In this document: positions 8,949-16,615 of the stretch, in pieces
How positions within the stretch are numbered: the stretch's first letter is position 1
How the letters are laid out: each line of letters begins with the position of its first letter
Assembly: GCF_014650675.1 (NCBI RefSeq)
Contig: NZ_BMVK01000013.1
Span: forward strand, 144,549-208,548
Reading direction: 5' to 3'
DNA length: 64,000 bases
From: Streptomyces anulatus
GTDB lineage: Bacteria > Actinomycetota > Actinomycetes > Streptomycetales > Streptomycetaceae
Notes under the pieces: generated by a model
Told to the model about the DNA's origin: nothing
The model's input: only the letters and a program-made list of their open reading frames with translations
Databases searched by the model: none
Translations under genes and position numbers: made by a program

Positions 8949-9729
8949 CACACGAAGCCGAACCGCGGGACCCGTGCCACCGGCAGTCCGTCCGCTTACG
9001 ATCGTCACCGGCGGGGCGCGAGGGATCGGCGCCGCCACCGTCGCGCACCTGGCGCGTGCAGGACACGACCTGATCGTCGGCTACCGCGACGACCGCGCCT
9101 CGGCCAAGAGGGCTGCCGCGGCAGCACAGGACCACGGCGTGAGAGCCGTCGCCGTGGCCGGCGACGTGACCGACGAGGATGACGTTGCCGAGCTGTTCGC
9201 CGCTGCCGCGGACCTGGGCGCCGTCACCGGACTGGTGAACAACGCCGGACTGACCGCACATCTTGGAGACTTGGCGGACACCCCGATCGCGGTGCTGCGC
9301 CGGGTCGTCGACGTGAACCTCGTCGGCGCGCTGCTGTGCGCGCGTGAGGCGGTCCGGGCAATGTCCACCACCCGCGGCGGACACGGTGGGGCAATCGTCA
9401 ATGTCTCCTCGGCAGCAGCCACGCTGGGCTCGGCACACGACTACGTCCACTACGCCGCAGCCAAGGCCGGGGTCGAAGCGATGACCGTGGGACTCGCCAA
9501 GGAGGTCGCCGATCAAGGGATCCGGGTCAATGCCGTGGCGCCGGGCACGGTGCACACGAGGATCCACGCCGATGCCGGGGATCCGGACCGCGCCGGGCGC
9601 GCTGCCGCACGCATCCCGTTGGGCCGAGCCGGAGAGCCCGACGAGATCGCTCCGGCCATCGTCTGGCTGCTCGGCTCCGAGGCCAGCTATGTCACCGGAG
9701 CCAGCATCCGAGCGGCTGGTGGACTGTGA
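8941..9729 (+). CDS. SDR-family NAD(P)-dependent oxidoreductase
   Basis: This is a classical short-chain dehydrogenase of 262 residues from ATG 8941. The cofactor motif is TGGARGIG, then LVNNAGL (NNAG), the catalytic Ser in VNVSSAAA, and YxxxK in YAAAKAGV, with NAVAPGTVHT after it. All catalytic residues are present. The start overlaps the ABC gene's stop by eight bases, which places it in the exporter operon. The substrate is unknown; class members reduce ketones or 3-oxoacyl groups. An open frame reaches a little farther upstream inside the ABC gene, but the ATG with the natural SDR length is preferred. Confidence 0.88.
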   Translation: MSDTRSRTAGPVPPAVRPLTIVTGGARGIGAATVAHLARAGHDLIVGYRDDRASAKRAAAAAQDHGVRAVAVAGDVTDEDDVAELFAAAADLGAVTGLVNNAGLTAHLGDLADTPIAVLRRVVDVNLVGALLCAREAVRAMSTTRGGHGGAIVNVSSAAATLGSAHDYVHYAAAKAGVEAMTVGLAKEVADQGIRVNAVAPGTVHTRIHADAGDPDRAGRAAARIPLGRAGEPDEIAPAIVWLLGSEASYVTGASIRAAGGL

Positions 9730-9818
9730 CCCGCTCGGCCGCTGACGATCGCGAAGGTCGGCGACGTCGAGCCCGCAGCACCAGCGCAACACGCGTGTTC
9801 TGGCGAGAGGACGATTCA

Positions 9819-10193
9819 GTGCCCCATAGTGACGACAGGCCGTCGACGTCCGCCCGATCGCGGGAGCTCCGCGAGCTGTACGAGGCGTTCAACGCCCGCG
9901 AGATCGATCGGGTCCTCGCGGCCATGACCCCCGATGTCCAGTGGCCCAACGGCTGGGAAGGCGGGCACCTCGAAGGACGGGCGTCGGTCCGCGACTACTG
10001 GATTCGCCAGTGGGCTCAGCTTCGGCTGTCTCTCACGCCTGTGCAGTTTCGGGAACGGGGCGACGGCCGGATCGAAGTCGCGGTCAGACTGGTGGCTCGC
10101 GACCCGGGCGGTTCCGTCCTTGCTCGAGAGGAGGTCCGTCATGTGTACGAGTTCGAGGGTCGTCTGGTCCGTCGCATGCAGGTCGAGCAGTAG
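9819..10193 (+). CDS. SnoaL-like / NTF2-fold protein
   Basis: The GTG at 9819 follows a gagagg site by eight bases and gives 124 residues, which is the usual size for this fold. It contains LRELYEAFNAREIDRVLAAM and MTPDVQWPNGWEGG, then GRASVRDYW, which is the SnoaL/ketosteroid-isomerase-like pattern. An upstream in-frame start at 9726 would add a basic, low-complexity leader with no homology and is not preferred. Family members act as cyclases, isomerases or non-enzymatic binding proteins. It is the last gene of the co-oriented run that begins at the dienelactone hydrolase. Confidence 0.75.
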   Translation: MPHSDDRPSTSARSRELRELYEAFNAREIDRVLAAMTPDVQWPNGWEGGHLEGRASVRDYWIRQWAQLRLSLTPVQFRERGDGRIEVAVRLVARDPGGSVLAREEVRHVYEFEGRLVRRMQVEQ

Positions 10194-10373
10194 TCGACGA
10201 TCGCCCGAATCGGGTCATGGCCCCAGAGGGCGGTATACGAGTCTTTGTCTGATATCTGACTCTGTCATGGGATTGGCGTGCAGGTCAGGGCTGGTGACGA
10301 TCGCCGGTTGCATGGCGAGGGCGAAGAAGTCAGCGGGCTGTCCCAGCCTGGGCTCTGCGACATACTGCGGTCA

Positions 10374-10641
10374 TGAGCGGAGAGGAATCTGCGCGGCTGG
10401 CGAGAGCCTCATCGAGTTCCGTGAGGCCGAAGGCATCTCGGAACGTGAACTCGCGCGCCGCACCTGGCTGAGTGAGGCGACCTTCAGGACCTTCGGAGGC
10501 GACCGTGGGGACCTGCCCACCCCGATTGTTGCCCGAAGCTTCGAAGAAGTCCTTGGCTGGGCTCCGGGCAGCATCAAGGCCACGCCGTCCGAGGCGATGG
10601 GCCGTGAGCCATCGGCGGACTCGGCCATAGACCTCGAGTAG
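10374..10641 (+). pseudogene. helix-turn-helix protein remnant with a frameshift
   Basis: An ATG at 10374 opens MSGEESARL, and one base later in frame the sequence continues as GESLIEFREAEGISERELARRTWLSEATFR, an XRE-type helix-turn-helix. A single missing base near 10402 would join the two readings. The helix-turn-helix frame has no convincing start of its own. It ends at TAG 10639-10641 and is followed directly by transposase-like sequence. I read it as a broken regulator gene in the mobile-element zone. Confidence 0.45.
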
Positions 10642-10767
10642 GCGCGCTGGGCAGGGCTGAAATACGAACGCAAGGCCGATCACTTCCTGGCCTTCACCAG
10701 CATCGCCTGCACACTCATCTGCTACCGCAGACTCGCCAATGAGATGACTTTTCAGTCCATCGGATAG
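10642..10767 (+). pseudogene. transposase C-terminal tail (IS5-type DDE) remnant
   Basis: The open frame reads LKYERKADHFLAF, then SIACTLICYRRLANE. This is the conserved end of IS5-type DDE transposases (pattern RYERRADxH..FL.LAC.LICFRRL). Only about 40 residues survive, with no start and no catalytic part. Its 3' end overlaps the stop codon of the convergent SUKH gene. It is separate from the IS5-like piece at 11708-12150, which is on the other strand. Confidence 0.6.
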
Positions 10768-11270
10768 AAGTCAGGCTCCGGAAACTGCCTCGCGATCGAG
10801 AACGGCTCGAAATCGGGATCGGTCAGCACTCGGCAGACGAACTCGGAAGTGGACATGTTCACTTCGTGCCAGGGATACGGATCTCCCTGTGTGACGATGG
10901 GCCATCTCGCCGGATCCTCATCCGCGGACGCCAGCCAGAAGTAGCTGCACTTCATCTCACCGAACGCCCAGGGAATGAGGCCGCGCCGCCCTGGCCGGTA
11001 CATCCGGTAGGGCTTGAAGGCGGGATCTGGGCCGCTCTGCGGGCCACCCTCGAGATACTTCTTCCAGATCCTGACCAGGTCGAACTGCCTCGTGGCATCG
11101 ACGGTGAAAACACGCAAGAACTCCGAGAATTCTCCCTTGCCGAACGTCTCGGCGAGTTTCTTGTAATCTTCGGGCAGTTGAGTACCAAGATCTTCTTCGA
11201 TGCTTTTCCAGGGAATATCGATCCGAAGCGGCTCCCAGTGTGTAGCCTCAGCGATTCGCTCGATCCACAT
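10752..11270 (-). CDS. SUKH-superfamily (SMI1/KNR4) immunity-like protein
   Basis: The frame encodes about 172 residues from ATG 11270. IPWKSIEEDLGTQLPEDYKKLAETFGKGEF is split over the first SUKH helix-turn and the G-F/Y motif, followed by GLIPWAFGEMKCSYFW and DPARWPIV. SUKH proteins most often neutralise contact-dependent or Rhs-type toxins encoded next door. No intact toxin gene is visible nearby, only unassigned sequence at 11271-11707 and transposase debris, so this may be an orphan immunity gene. The open frame extends to 11339, but the added residues do not look like family sequence. No strong ribosome binding site distinguishes the starts. Confidence 0.7.
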   Translation of the reverse strand: MWIERIAEATHWEPLRIDIPWKSIEEDLGTQLPEDYKKLAETFGKGEFSEFLRVFTVDATRQFDLVRIWKKYLEGGPQSGPDPAFKPYRMYRPGRRGLIPWAFGEMKCSYFWLASADEDPARWPIVTQGDPYPWHEVNMSTSEFVCRVLTDPDFEPFSIARQFPEPDFYPMD

Positions 11271-11707
11271 TCTCTTCACATTCCGATCGAAGGCTTGGAC
11301 CGGGGGCGTCTCAGATATACGACACGCCCCCGGTCTCACTCTATGGGGTGTTGTAGACCGGCACCGAACAGCTGGCGCTGCTCGAACTGTTCCAGGTTAT
11401 GTCGAACCGGTCCAGTGGCACAGGAAAACGTGGTGAGGGCTTGCACTGCTAACTGTCGCCCGAAGAAGAGTGGGTGTGGCGCGGCCGTGGCGATCCATTC
11501 GCCACGGCCGGACCTCTTGAACGACTCTTCCCCCCTGTTGGTCTGACCGCAGAGCCTCCCCGCCCAGCGGCGAGACCTTCCCCTTCCGCGCCCGGCCAGA
11601 ATGCCGTGCGCCCACGACCGGCTCACATACGGGAACTCGCTGAAGGTCCCGTCATGAACCTCACCTGACCCGAGTGCGCGCCGGATGACCATCGCTGAGA
11701 CAGAGGG
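11271..11707. other. gene-free stretch upstream of the SUKH gene
   Basis: I find no protein-like frame with supported start and composition here. Short open frames exist on both strands, but none shows a recognisable motif. Its position directly before an immunity-like gene is where a toxin C-terminal module would be expected, so a decayed toxin end is possible but not shown. Confidence 0.3.
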
Positions 11708-12150
11708 CTATCGCCTGGCCCAGATGAGAATGGCAGCAAGGTGGAGTGCAGCCGGGTAGACAATGGCCAGCTTGTCCGTTCTCATTGCGAGACCACGCCA
11801 CTGTCGAGCCGGGCGATGCATCGCCCGACAGCATTGCGCTGCTTGTACGCCTCGGCGTCGAAGGCGGGAGGCCGGCCTCCCACATGACCGCGTCGCCGTC
11901 GGTGACCTACCTGGTCGGACGGCTGGGGAATGACGGCACGGATCCCGCGCCGACGGAGATGGCTCCGGATCGCACGGGACAAATACGCGCGGTCCGCCAG
12001 AACAGCGTTCGGCCGGACCCTCGGTCGTCCCTCCCCAAGCTGCGGGACACGAATGCCTGCCAGCACCGCTTCGAACGACGGCGCATCGCCCGCCTGGCTG
12101 CGGTCACGTGGAACGCCAACGGACGAGCGTGGCTGTCGCTGGCAAGAGCC
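11708..12150 (-). pseudogene. IS5-family transposase remnant (C-terminal half, frameshifted)
   Basis: Reading leftwards, QAGDAPSFEAVLAGIRVPQL is followed by RPNAVLADRAYLSRAIR (the DDE second-Asp region, VLADRAYSS in relatives), RRRGIRAVIPQPSDQ and DAEAYKQRN. The ending QWRGLAMRTDKLAIVYPAA and AILIWARR is in another frame, and the beginning (HARPLAFHVT) in a third. At least two frameshifts are therefore present, near 12099 and 11815. The N-terminal half is missing, replaced at about 12150 by IS1380 sequence on the same strand. This is a dead fragment. Confidence 0.85.
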
Positions 12151-12924
12151 AGGCGACGAAGTCGTGGGTGCCGCCTGCGGAGTCGGTGCGGATCAGGGTC
12201 CGGCGCCCGCGCCGGTACTTCTTCGGCAGCTGGGCCAGGGCCAGTTGGGTGGCGGTGAGTGGTCGGCCGCCGTGTTCGATCCCGCGTTGCGTGGTCTGAG
12301 CAGGGCCGCGACCGGCTCACCCGTGCCGCCCGGCCCGTGGTCGACGAACCCCATCAGCGGGTGATGCCCGTAAGTCCTCTTCCAGGTCGGGGCCGCATCC
12401 TCCTTGTCCGAGTGCGCGACCACCAGCACACCGTCGAGGTCCACGGTCACCGTCTCGCCCGCGTCGGCCGCTTCCCTGCCGGCCAACCGCCATACCCGCT
12501 GGCGGGCTTCAGCCCGCGCGGCACGGATTGCCCACAGGGCTTTCTCCCCGGAGGCTGCGAGGGTGTCGATGAGGCGGGAGACCGTCGGGTCGGAGGCCAC
12601 GGCTCCGAACACGGCCGGCTCGGCCCGCAGCATGGCGACATCCGCGGGGCAGTCCCCGCCCAGCGCGACGGCCAGCGCCACGTCCAGCAGGATCTTGCCC
12701 GGATCGTGCACCACCCGAGCCTTCCGCCACGGCGTCAGCGCCGCTGATATCGCGGTGTCCGAGCCGGCCGTGCGGACCGTCTCGACCTGCAGCACGCCCC
12801 CGGCCTGCGAGACCACCGCCCGGCCCCCGCCCTCGATACGGACACGCGGGTACGACCCGATACGCTTCTTCACCTGAGAAGTGCCTCCGGCTGGAGCGGG
12901 AACAAGGACCTCGACAATCCTCAT
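12151..12924 (-). pseudogene. IS1380-family transposase, N-terminal half
   Basis: The reading has the IS1380 hallmarks: a start region KKRIGSYPRVRIEGGGRAVV (probable GTG at 12873), then HDPGKILLDVALAVALGGDC, SDPTVSRLIDTLA, VDLDGVLVVAHSDKEDA (first catalytic Asp) and YGHHPLMGFVDHG. After GSNTAADH the conserved continuation (LALAQLPKKYRRGRRTLIRTDSAGG, here split by one base) is shifted by a frame near 12265 and breaks off at about 12150 in IS5-type sequence. Full IS1380 transposases are about 450 residues, so roughly half is lost. Confidence 0.85.
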
Positions 12925-13128
12925 TCTTGCCGTTCAGAGGCACTTTTCGCTTACCTGACCACTTGTCGGACGGCCCGCTTCATGAAAGCGCGAGGCTAGA
13001 ACCGCGCTGGGAGAATTCTGGGAGATGATCTTCGACGGGGTGCCAACCGAGCCCCCTCGGCACCGCCTCAGCCCAATCTCCTGACCTGCACGTTTACGAT
13101 ATGCGCAGGTACCGATCTTGCTCGAACC

Positions 13129-13174
13129 TCGTTCGGGACGAAGAGGTCGTGGGTTCAAATCCCGCCACCCCGAC
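13129..13174 (+). other. 3' part of a tRNA-Pro(CGG) gene, probable attachment-site remnant
   Basis: The stretch reads TCGTTCGGGACGAAG, which is the anticodon arm with loop TTCGGGA and anticodon CGG. It continues into AGGTC, a T-arm (GTGGGTTCAAATCCCGC) and the 3' acceptor strand CACCCCG with discriminator A. The D-arm and 5' acceptor half are absent: the preceding bases do not pair. This pattern, a tRNA 3' end of about 46 bp, is what tyrosine-recombinase elements duplicate at one end on integration. A strong terminator follows directly. It marks the likely boundary between foreign DNA (left) and the chromosome (right). Confidence 0.75.
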
Positions 13175-13191
13175 AGCTAAGCAGCAGGTCA

Positions 13192-13223
13192 GAGGGCCGG
13201 TACTGATTTCAGTACCGGCCCTC
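13192..13223 (+). terminator. strong hairpin after the tRNA-Pro fragment
   Basis: A perfect 14-bp stem (GAGGGCCGGTACTG / CAGTACCGGCCCTC) encloses a 4-base ATTT loop. It lies 17 bp after the tRNA-Pro 3' end and fits the terminator of the original tRNA gene. Confidence 0.8.
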
Positions 13224-13283
13224 CGGCTTTGTGCGTGTCTATCTGCGTGACCAGTCGCTCCGGGCGAGTGAGATCATCCGCAG

Positions 13284-13568
13284 ATGGCCGACGCGCGACT
13301 TCCCCGGGGATGGACTCTGCAGCGGATCCGCGACGTATCGGGAGACCGAGAGGCTGTCGCCCTGGATCCCGATCGGCCAGTGAAGTGGGTCGGCTTCGGC
13401 GACACCCACGACATGCCACCCTCAGAGATCGTTCTCGGGTTCCACAGTCTGTGTCTCGTGAAGCCGGTGGATGACGACGACTGGTACATGGGCAGCCCGT
13501 ACGACAACGGCAGCATCGACTGCTGGGCCGCCTACGGCGACCTGTACGAGGCGCTACGCGGCCTCTAG
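13284..13568 (+). CDS. hypothetical protein
   Basis: A 94-residue acidic protein starts at ATG 13284. It contains GWTLQRIRDVSGDREAVAL, WVGFGDTHDMPPSEIVLGF and a C-terminal DDDDWYMGSPYDNGSIDCW with evenly spaced aromatic residues. I do not recognise a family. Codon bias is normal for the genome, and it is the first gene to the right of the presumed attachment site. Confidence 0.5.
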   Translation: MADARLPRGWTLQRIRDVSGDREAVALDPDRPVKWVGFGDTHDMPPSEIVLGFHSLCLVKPVDDDDWYMGSPYDNGSIDCWAAYGDLYEALRGL

Positions 13569-14105
13569 GGACTTGCGTGCCATTGCTCCCCGGCGCCGGC
13601 GAGCACCCGACAGGTAGCCAGGGGTCACCGTCCGGGTAGAGCAGTTGAGTTGCTTCCCTCGCGTTCCGAGGCGAGCGCGCCTGTCCCGGTCACACCTTCG
13701 TCAGCCTTCCTGCCCACACTCTTGGGCCCCTGCTCCAACGCTCCGCCATCGGCCGGCGGCTCGATCGTACGGTGCTGCCCGGAGTTGACCCGTCCGGATG
13801 AAATCACCCACGCGCCGGGGCCCGGGCAGGGCCCTTCCGTGCGGCGCGTCGCCGCACGTCCGACCCCTCCGGGGCGCGCGGGGCGCCCTTGAACTTGCAG
13901 GTTCTGGCCAGGAGTTGGGCGTTTATCTACGCGCGGAGCATGGCTCGCCGAACGATCATTCGGGCATATCAGACGACTTCTCGCGCGGGCATTACCGGCG
14001 GGTACCGGGAGCTGCTAGAAACTCCATCGCTCCCTCTCCCCCACCTGTCACCCACCGTGCGTTCTCCATCCCCTCATCCCCCCACACTTCGAAGGGCTGG
14101 CAGCC
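13569..14105. other. non-coding region upstream of the secreted SGNH hydrolase
   Basis: No convincing gene lies here. A short GC-rich dyad (gtgcggcg/cgccgcac) lies near 13838. A more AT-rich segment from about 13915 to 14000 probably carries the promoter of the downstream secreted enzyme, but I cannot fix -10 and -35 boxes with confidence. Confidence 0.35.
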
Positions 14106-14912
14106 ATGTCAGTACGAAGAATTCGTGCGTCCGTCGTCACTCTCGCGCTCGCCGCCGTGGCCGCGCTCGGCGCCGCGGGACCGGCCTCAGCGGCCGACTC
14201 GGCCGCCGCGGGCGGCTATGTCGCCCTCGGCGACTCCTACTCCTCGGGCGTCGGCGCCGGAAGCTACCTGTCCGACAGCGGTGACTGCCGGCGCAGCACC
14301 AACGCCTACCCGTATCTGTGGCAGGCGGCGAACTCCCCCGCGTCGTTCGACTTCGTCGCCTGTTCGGGAGCGACCACCTCGTCCGTGGCCAGCAGCCAGC
14401 TCGGGGTGCTCAGCTCGTCCACCTCCCTGGTCAGCGTCACCGCCGGAGGCAATGACGTCGGGTTCGCCGACGTCATGCAGGACTGCGTGCTGTCGAGCGA
14501 GGCCACCTGCATCAGCAGCGTGAACAACGCCGTCTCGCAGATGAACAACTCCCTGCCCGGCAGCCTCGATTCGCTGTACGACGGCATCCGGGCCCGCGCG
14601 CCGCAGGCCCAGGTCGTGGTTCTCGGCTACCCGCGCTTCTACAAGCTGGCCGGCAGCTGCTTCGCCGGGCTCACCGAGGCCGAACGGGCCGCGATCAACA
14701 ACGCGTCGGACGTTCTGAACGACGTCATCGCCAAGCGGTCCGCCGACGCCGGGTTCACCTTCTCCAGCGTGGTCGACGAGTTCACCGGGCACGAGCTGTG
14801 CTCCGGCGACGCCTGGCTCCACAGCGTCTCGGTGCCGATCTACAACTCGTATCACCCCAAGGCCGCGGGGCAGTCGGGCGGCTATCTGCCCGCCTTCCGC
14901 TCGGCCGTGTAG
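14106..14912 (+). CDS. secreted SGNH/GDSL-family lipase-esterase
   Basis: This 268-residue protein has a signal peptide (RRIR, hydrophobic core, cleavage about ASA-A near 29). The SGNH blocks are block I GDSYSSG with nucleophile S44, the block III Gly-Asn pair in TAGGNDVG (N116), and block V NSYHP with His250. Six Cys (61, 86, 127, 135, 185, 232) can form the three disulfides known from the Streptomyces SGNH lipases of the same length. It acts outside the cell on ester bonds of lipids or small esters. The gene is monocistronic, ending in a hairpin shared with the convergent gene. Confidence 0.92.
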   Translation: MSVRRIRASVVTLALAAVAALGAAGPASAADSAAAGGYVALGDSYSSGVGAGSYLSDSGDCRRSTNAYPYLWQAANSPASFDFVACSGATTSSVASSQLGVLSSSTSLVSVTAGGNDVGFADVMQDCVLSSEATCISSVNNAVSQMNNSLPGSLDSLYDGIRARAPQAQVVVLGYPRFYKLAGSCFAGLTEAERAAINNASDVLNDVIAKRSADAGFTFSSVVDEFTGHELCSGDAWLHSVSVPIYNSYHPKAAGQSGGYLPAFRSAV

Positions 14913-14934
14913 CTGCTGCGCATCTCCGCCTACG

Positions 14935-14972
14935 GAACGGCGGTTCACCGGGTGACCGGTGGGCCGCCGTTC
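14935..14972. terminator. hairpin between convergent genes
   Basis: A perfect 9-bp stem (GAACGGCGG / CCGCCGTTC) encloses an inner stem (CACCGG / CCGGTG). It lies between the SGNH gene and the convergent NTF2-like gene and could serve both. Confidence 0.7.
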
Positions 14973-15473
14973 TCAGTAGCGCTCGACCAGGTGCTCGCGG
15001 CCGGCCGGAGGCTCGTACGACTCGGGCCAGAAGTCCGTCACCCCGGTGATCAGCCCCTCCTCGTCGAACGTGAAGAAGTGGATGGCGTCCATCTCCTCGG
15101 GCTGCGCCCCCGGCTGATCCCCCGTCACGGTGAAACCGGTCCGGGCCGCGGCCTGCCGGCCCTCCGCGTCGGCGACGATCCGCTCGACCCGGACGTGCCA
15201 GTCGCCCGGATACTCCTGGTTGAACCGGAGATACCGCTCCTTGCCGAGGATCCGCTCCCGCGTCTGCGGCAGGTCGTACACCACGCCCTCGGCGAGGGTC
15301 GCCCCGAACGCGCTCCAGTCGCGCGCCTCGGCTGCCGTCCAGTACGCCTCGACCGCGCCGCGCAGCGCTGCCGTCGTCGTTCCGGGCGGGGTGCTGGAAG
15401 CCGTACCGGGCGTGGTGCTGGAAGCCGTACCGGGCGTGGCTCCGCCCGCCGTTACGCCTGTCGTGTCGGTCAT
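14973..15473 (-). CDS. NTF2-like / SnoaL-type protein
   Basis: From ATG 15473 this gives about 166 residues. The first 35 are a low-complexity Thr/Gly/Ser/Pro leader built from near-repeats of 8 residues (TPGTASST), encoded by 24-bp direct repeats at about 15395-15440. The rest is an NTF2-like domain: LRGAVEAYWTAAEARDWSAF, a central HVRVERIVAD strand and DAIHFFTFDEEGLI. Such proteins are small-ligand-binding or isomerase-like, and the function here is unknown. The repeat leader may vary in length between strains. Confidence 0.75.
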   Translation of the reverse strand: MTDTTGVTAGGATPGTASSTTPGTASSTPPGTTTAALRGAVEAYWTAAEARDWSAFGATLAEGVVYDLPQTRERILGKERYLRFNQEYPGDWHVRVERIVADAEGRQAAARTGFTVTGDQPGAQPEEMDAIHFFTFDEEGLITGVTDFWPESYEPPAGREHLVERY

Positions 15474-15542
15474 GGAAACGAGTGTGTACCCCGCCACTGA
15501 CAATCGGCCGGAGAAGCCCGGAGGGGCGACGCCGGCCTGCGG

Positions 15543-16382
15543 CTATCCCTGACGCGCCGCGGGGCGCGACGCCTTGATCGAGTACATCAGCGGGATCCTC
15601 GGCCGGCCCGCCGGGAAGCGGTAGTGGCCGTCCTCGTGGCGCTCCAGCGTGCTGAACCGCTGGACGAGCGTGGAATCGTGCTCGTGGAGGAACTCGATGC
15701 GCAGCCCGGCCGCGACGAGCGCGGTCACGACCCGGCCCACCGGGTGCTGCCATTCGACGCTGCGGTTGTGCACGGTCGGCGCGTCCAGGTCGGTGTACGT
15801 GCCCGGCGTCTCGTCCACCCAGGCGTCGCGGCTGAAGTAGTCGTCGGTGACGACCGAGCCGGTCTCGTCCATCGAGTCGGTCAGCGGATGGAACTCCGCG
15901 AGGTAGAGGAATCCGCCGGGCGCGACCAGCGAGGCGGCGGTCTCGGCCCAGCGGTCGAGGTCGGGCAGCCAGCCCAGCGCGCCGATGCCCGTGTAGACGA
16001 TGTCGTACGCGGAGTCGGGGACGGCGGCCGGTGCGTCGTACACGTCGGCCGCGACGAACGACGCCCGTTCCGGGCCCAGCTCCAGCGACCTGGCCAGGCC
16101 CCGGGCGGTCTCGACGGCGGGCTCGGAGAAGTCGAGGCCCACGACCTGTGCGGCGCCGCGCCGCGCCCAGGAGAGGGTGTCCAGGCCGAAATGGCACTGG
16201 AGGTGCAGCAGGGTCTTCCCGGTGACGTCGCCGACCTCGGCCAGCTCGAAGGCGCGCAGCACGTCCTTGCCCGCCAGGAACGCTTCCAGCTCGTAGTAGT
16301 CGCTCGCCACATGGATCGGCACGCGTTCGTCCCAGCGCGCGCGGTTGGTGTCGTGCCAGTCGTCAGGAGTCGGGGAGTACAT
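15543..16382 (-). CDS. class I SAM-dependent methyltransferase
   Basis: This 279-residue protein begins at ATG 16382 (MYSPTPDDWHDTN). Motif I is weakly standard (TLLHLQCHFGLDTLSWAR), a layout typical of a subgroup in which LQCHFGxDT replaces the usual E/DxGxGxG. VVGLDFSEPAV (motif II acidic ribose ligand) and DIVYTGIGALGWL follow. The C-terminal part, with WQHPVGRVV and FLHEHD, fits the same subgroup. The methyl acceptor is unknown. Sequence upstream of 16382 is open but not protein-like. It is divergent from the S9 peptidase gene. Confidence 0.85.
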   Translation of the reverse strand: MYSPTPDDWHDTNRARWDERVPIHVASDYYELEAFLAGKDVLRAFELAEVGDVTGKTLLHLQCHFGLDTLSWARRGAAQVVGLDFSEPAVETARGLARSLELGPERASFVAADVYDAPAAVPDSAYDIVYTGIGALGWLPDLDRWAETAASLVAPGGFLYLAEFHPLTDSMDETGSVVTDDYFSRDAWVDETPGTYTDLDAPTVHNRSVEWQHPVGRVVTALVAAGLRIEFLHEHDSTLVQRFSTLERHEDGHYRFPAGRPRIPLMYSIKASRPAARQG

Positions 16383-16615
16383 GTCCGGAAAGCTACCGAT
16401 GGGGTGGGAGTGAAGCGAGAGGTTATTCGGTGCTGTCCATTCCCAGGAGGGCGGAGAGAAGCGGAGAGAAATGGTTCGGGAAATATCGCCCGAAGCGGTC
16501 GATTGCACGGGCGTCCGCAAGGAGTGCTTCGCTCGCCTTTCGATCCGGGCCGGCCCCCCGATAGCGATCGGAATCCCGCTACGGGCCTGCTCCCGGGATC
16601 GGGTTGGATGGGGGT

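Noticed and set aside
13034..13174. CGGGGTG at 13034 as the 5' acceptor end of an intact tRNA-Pro
   Set aside because: The distance (140 bp) is twice a tRNA length and the sequence after it lacks a D-arm. The match to the acceptor is only seven bases and probably chance.
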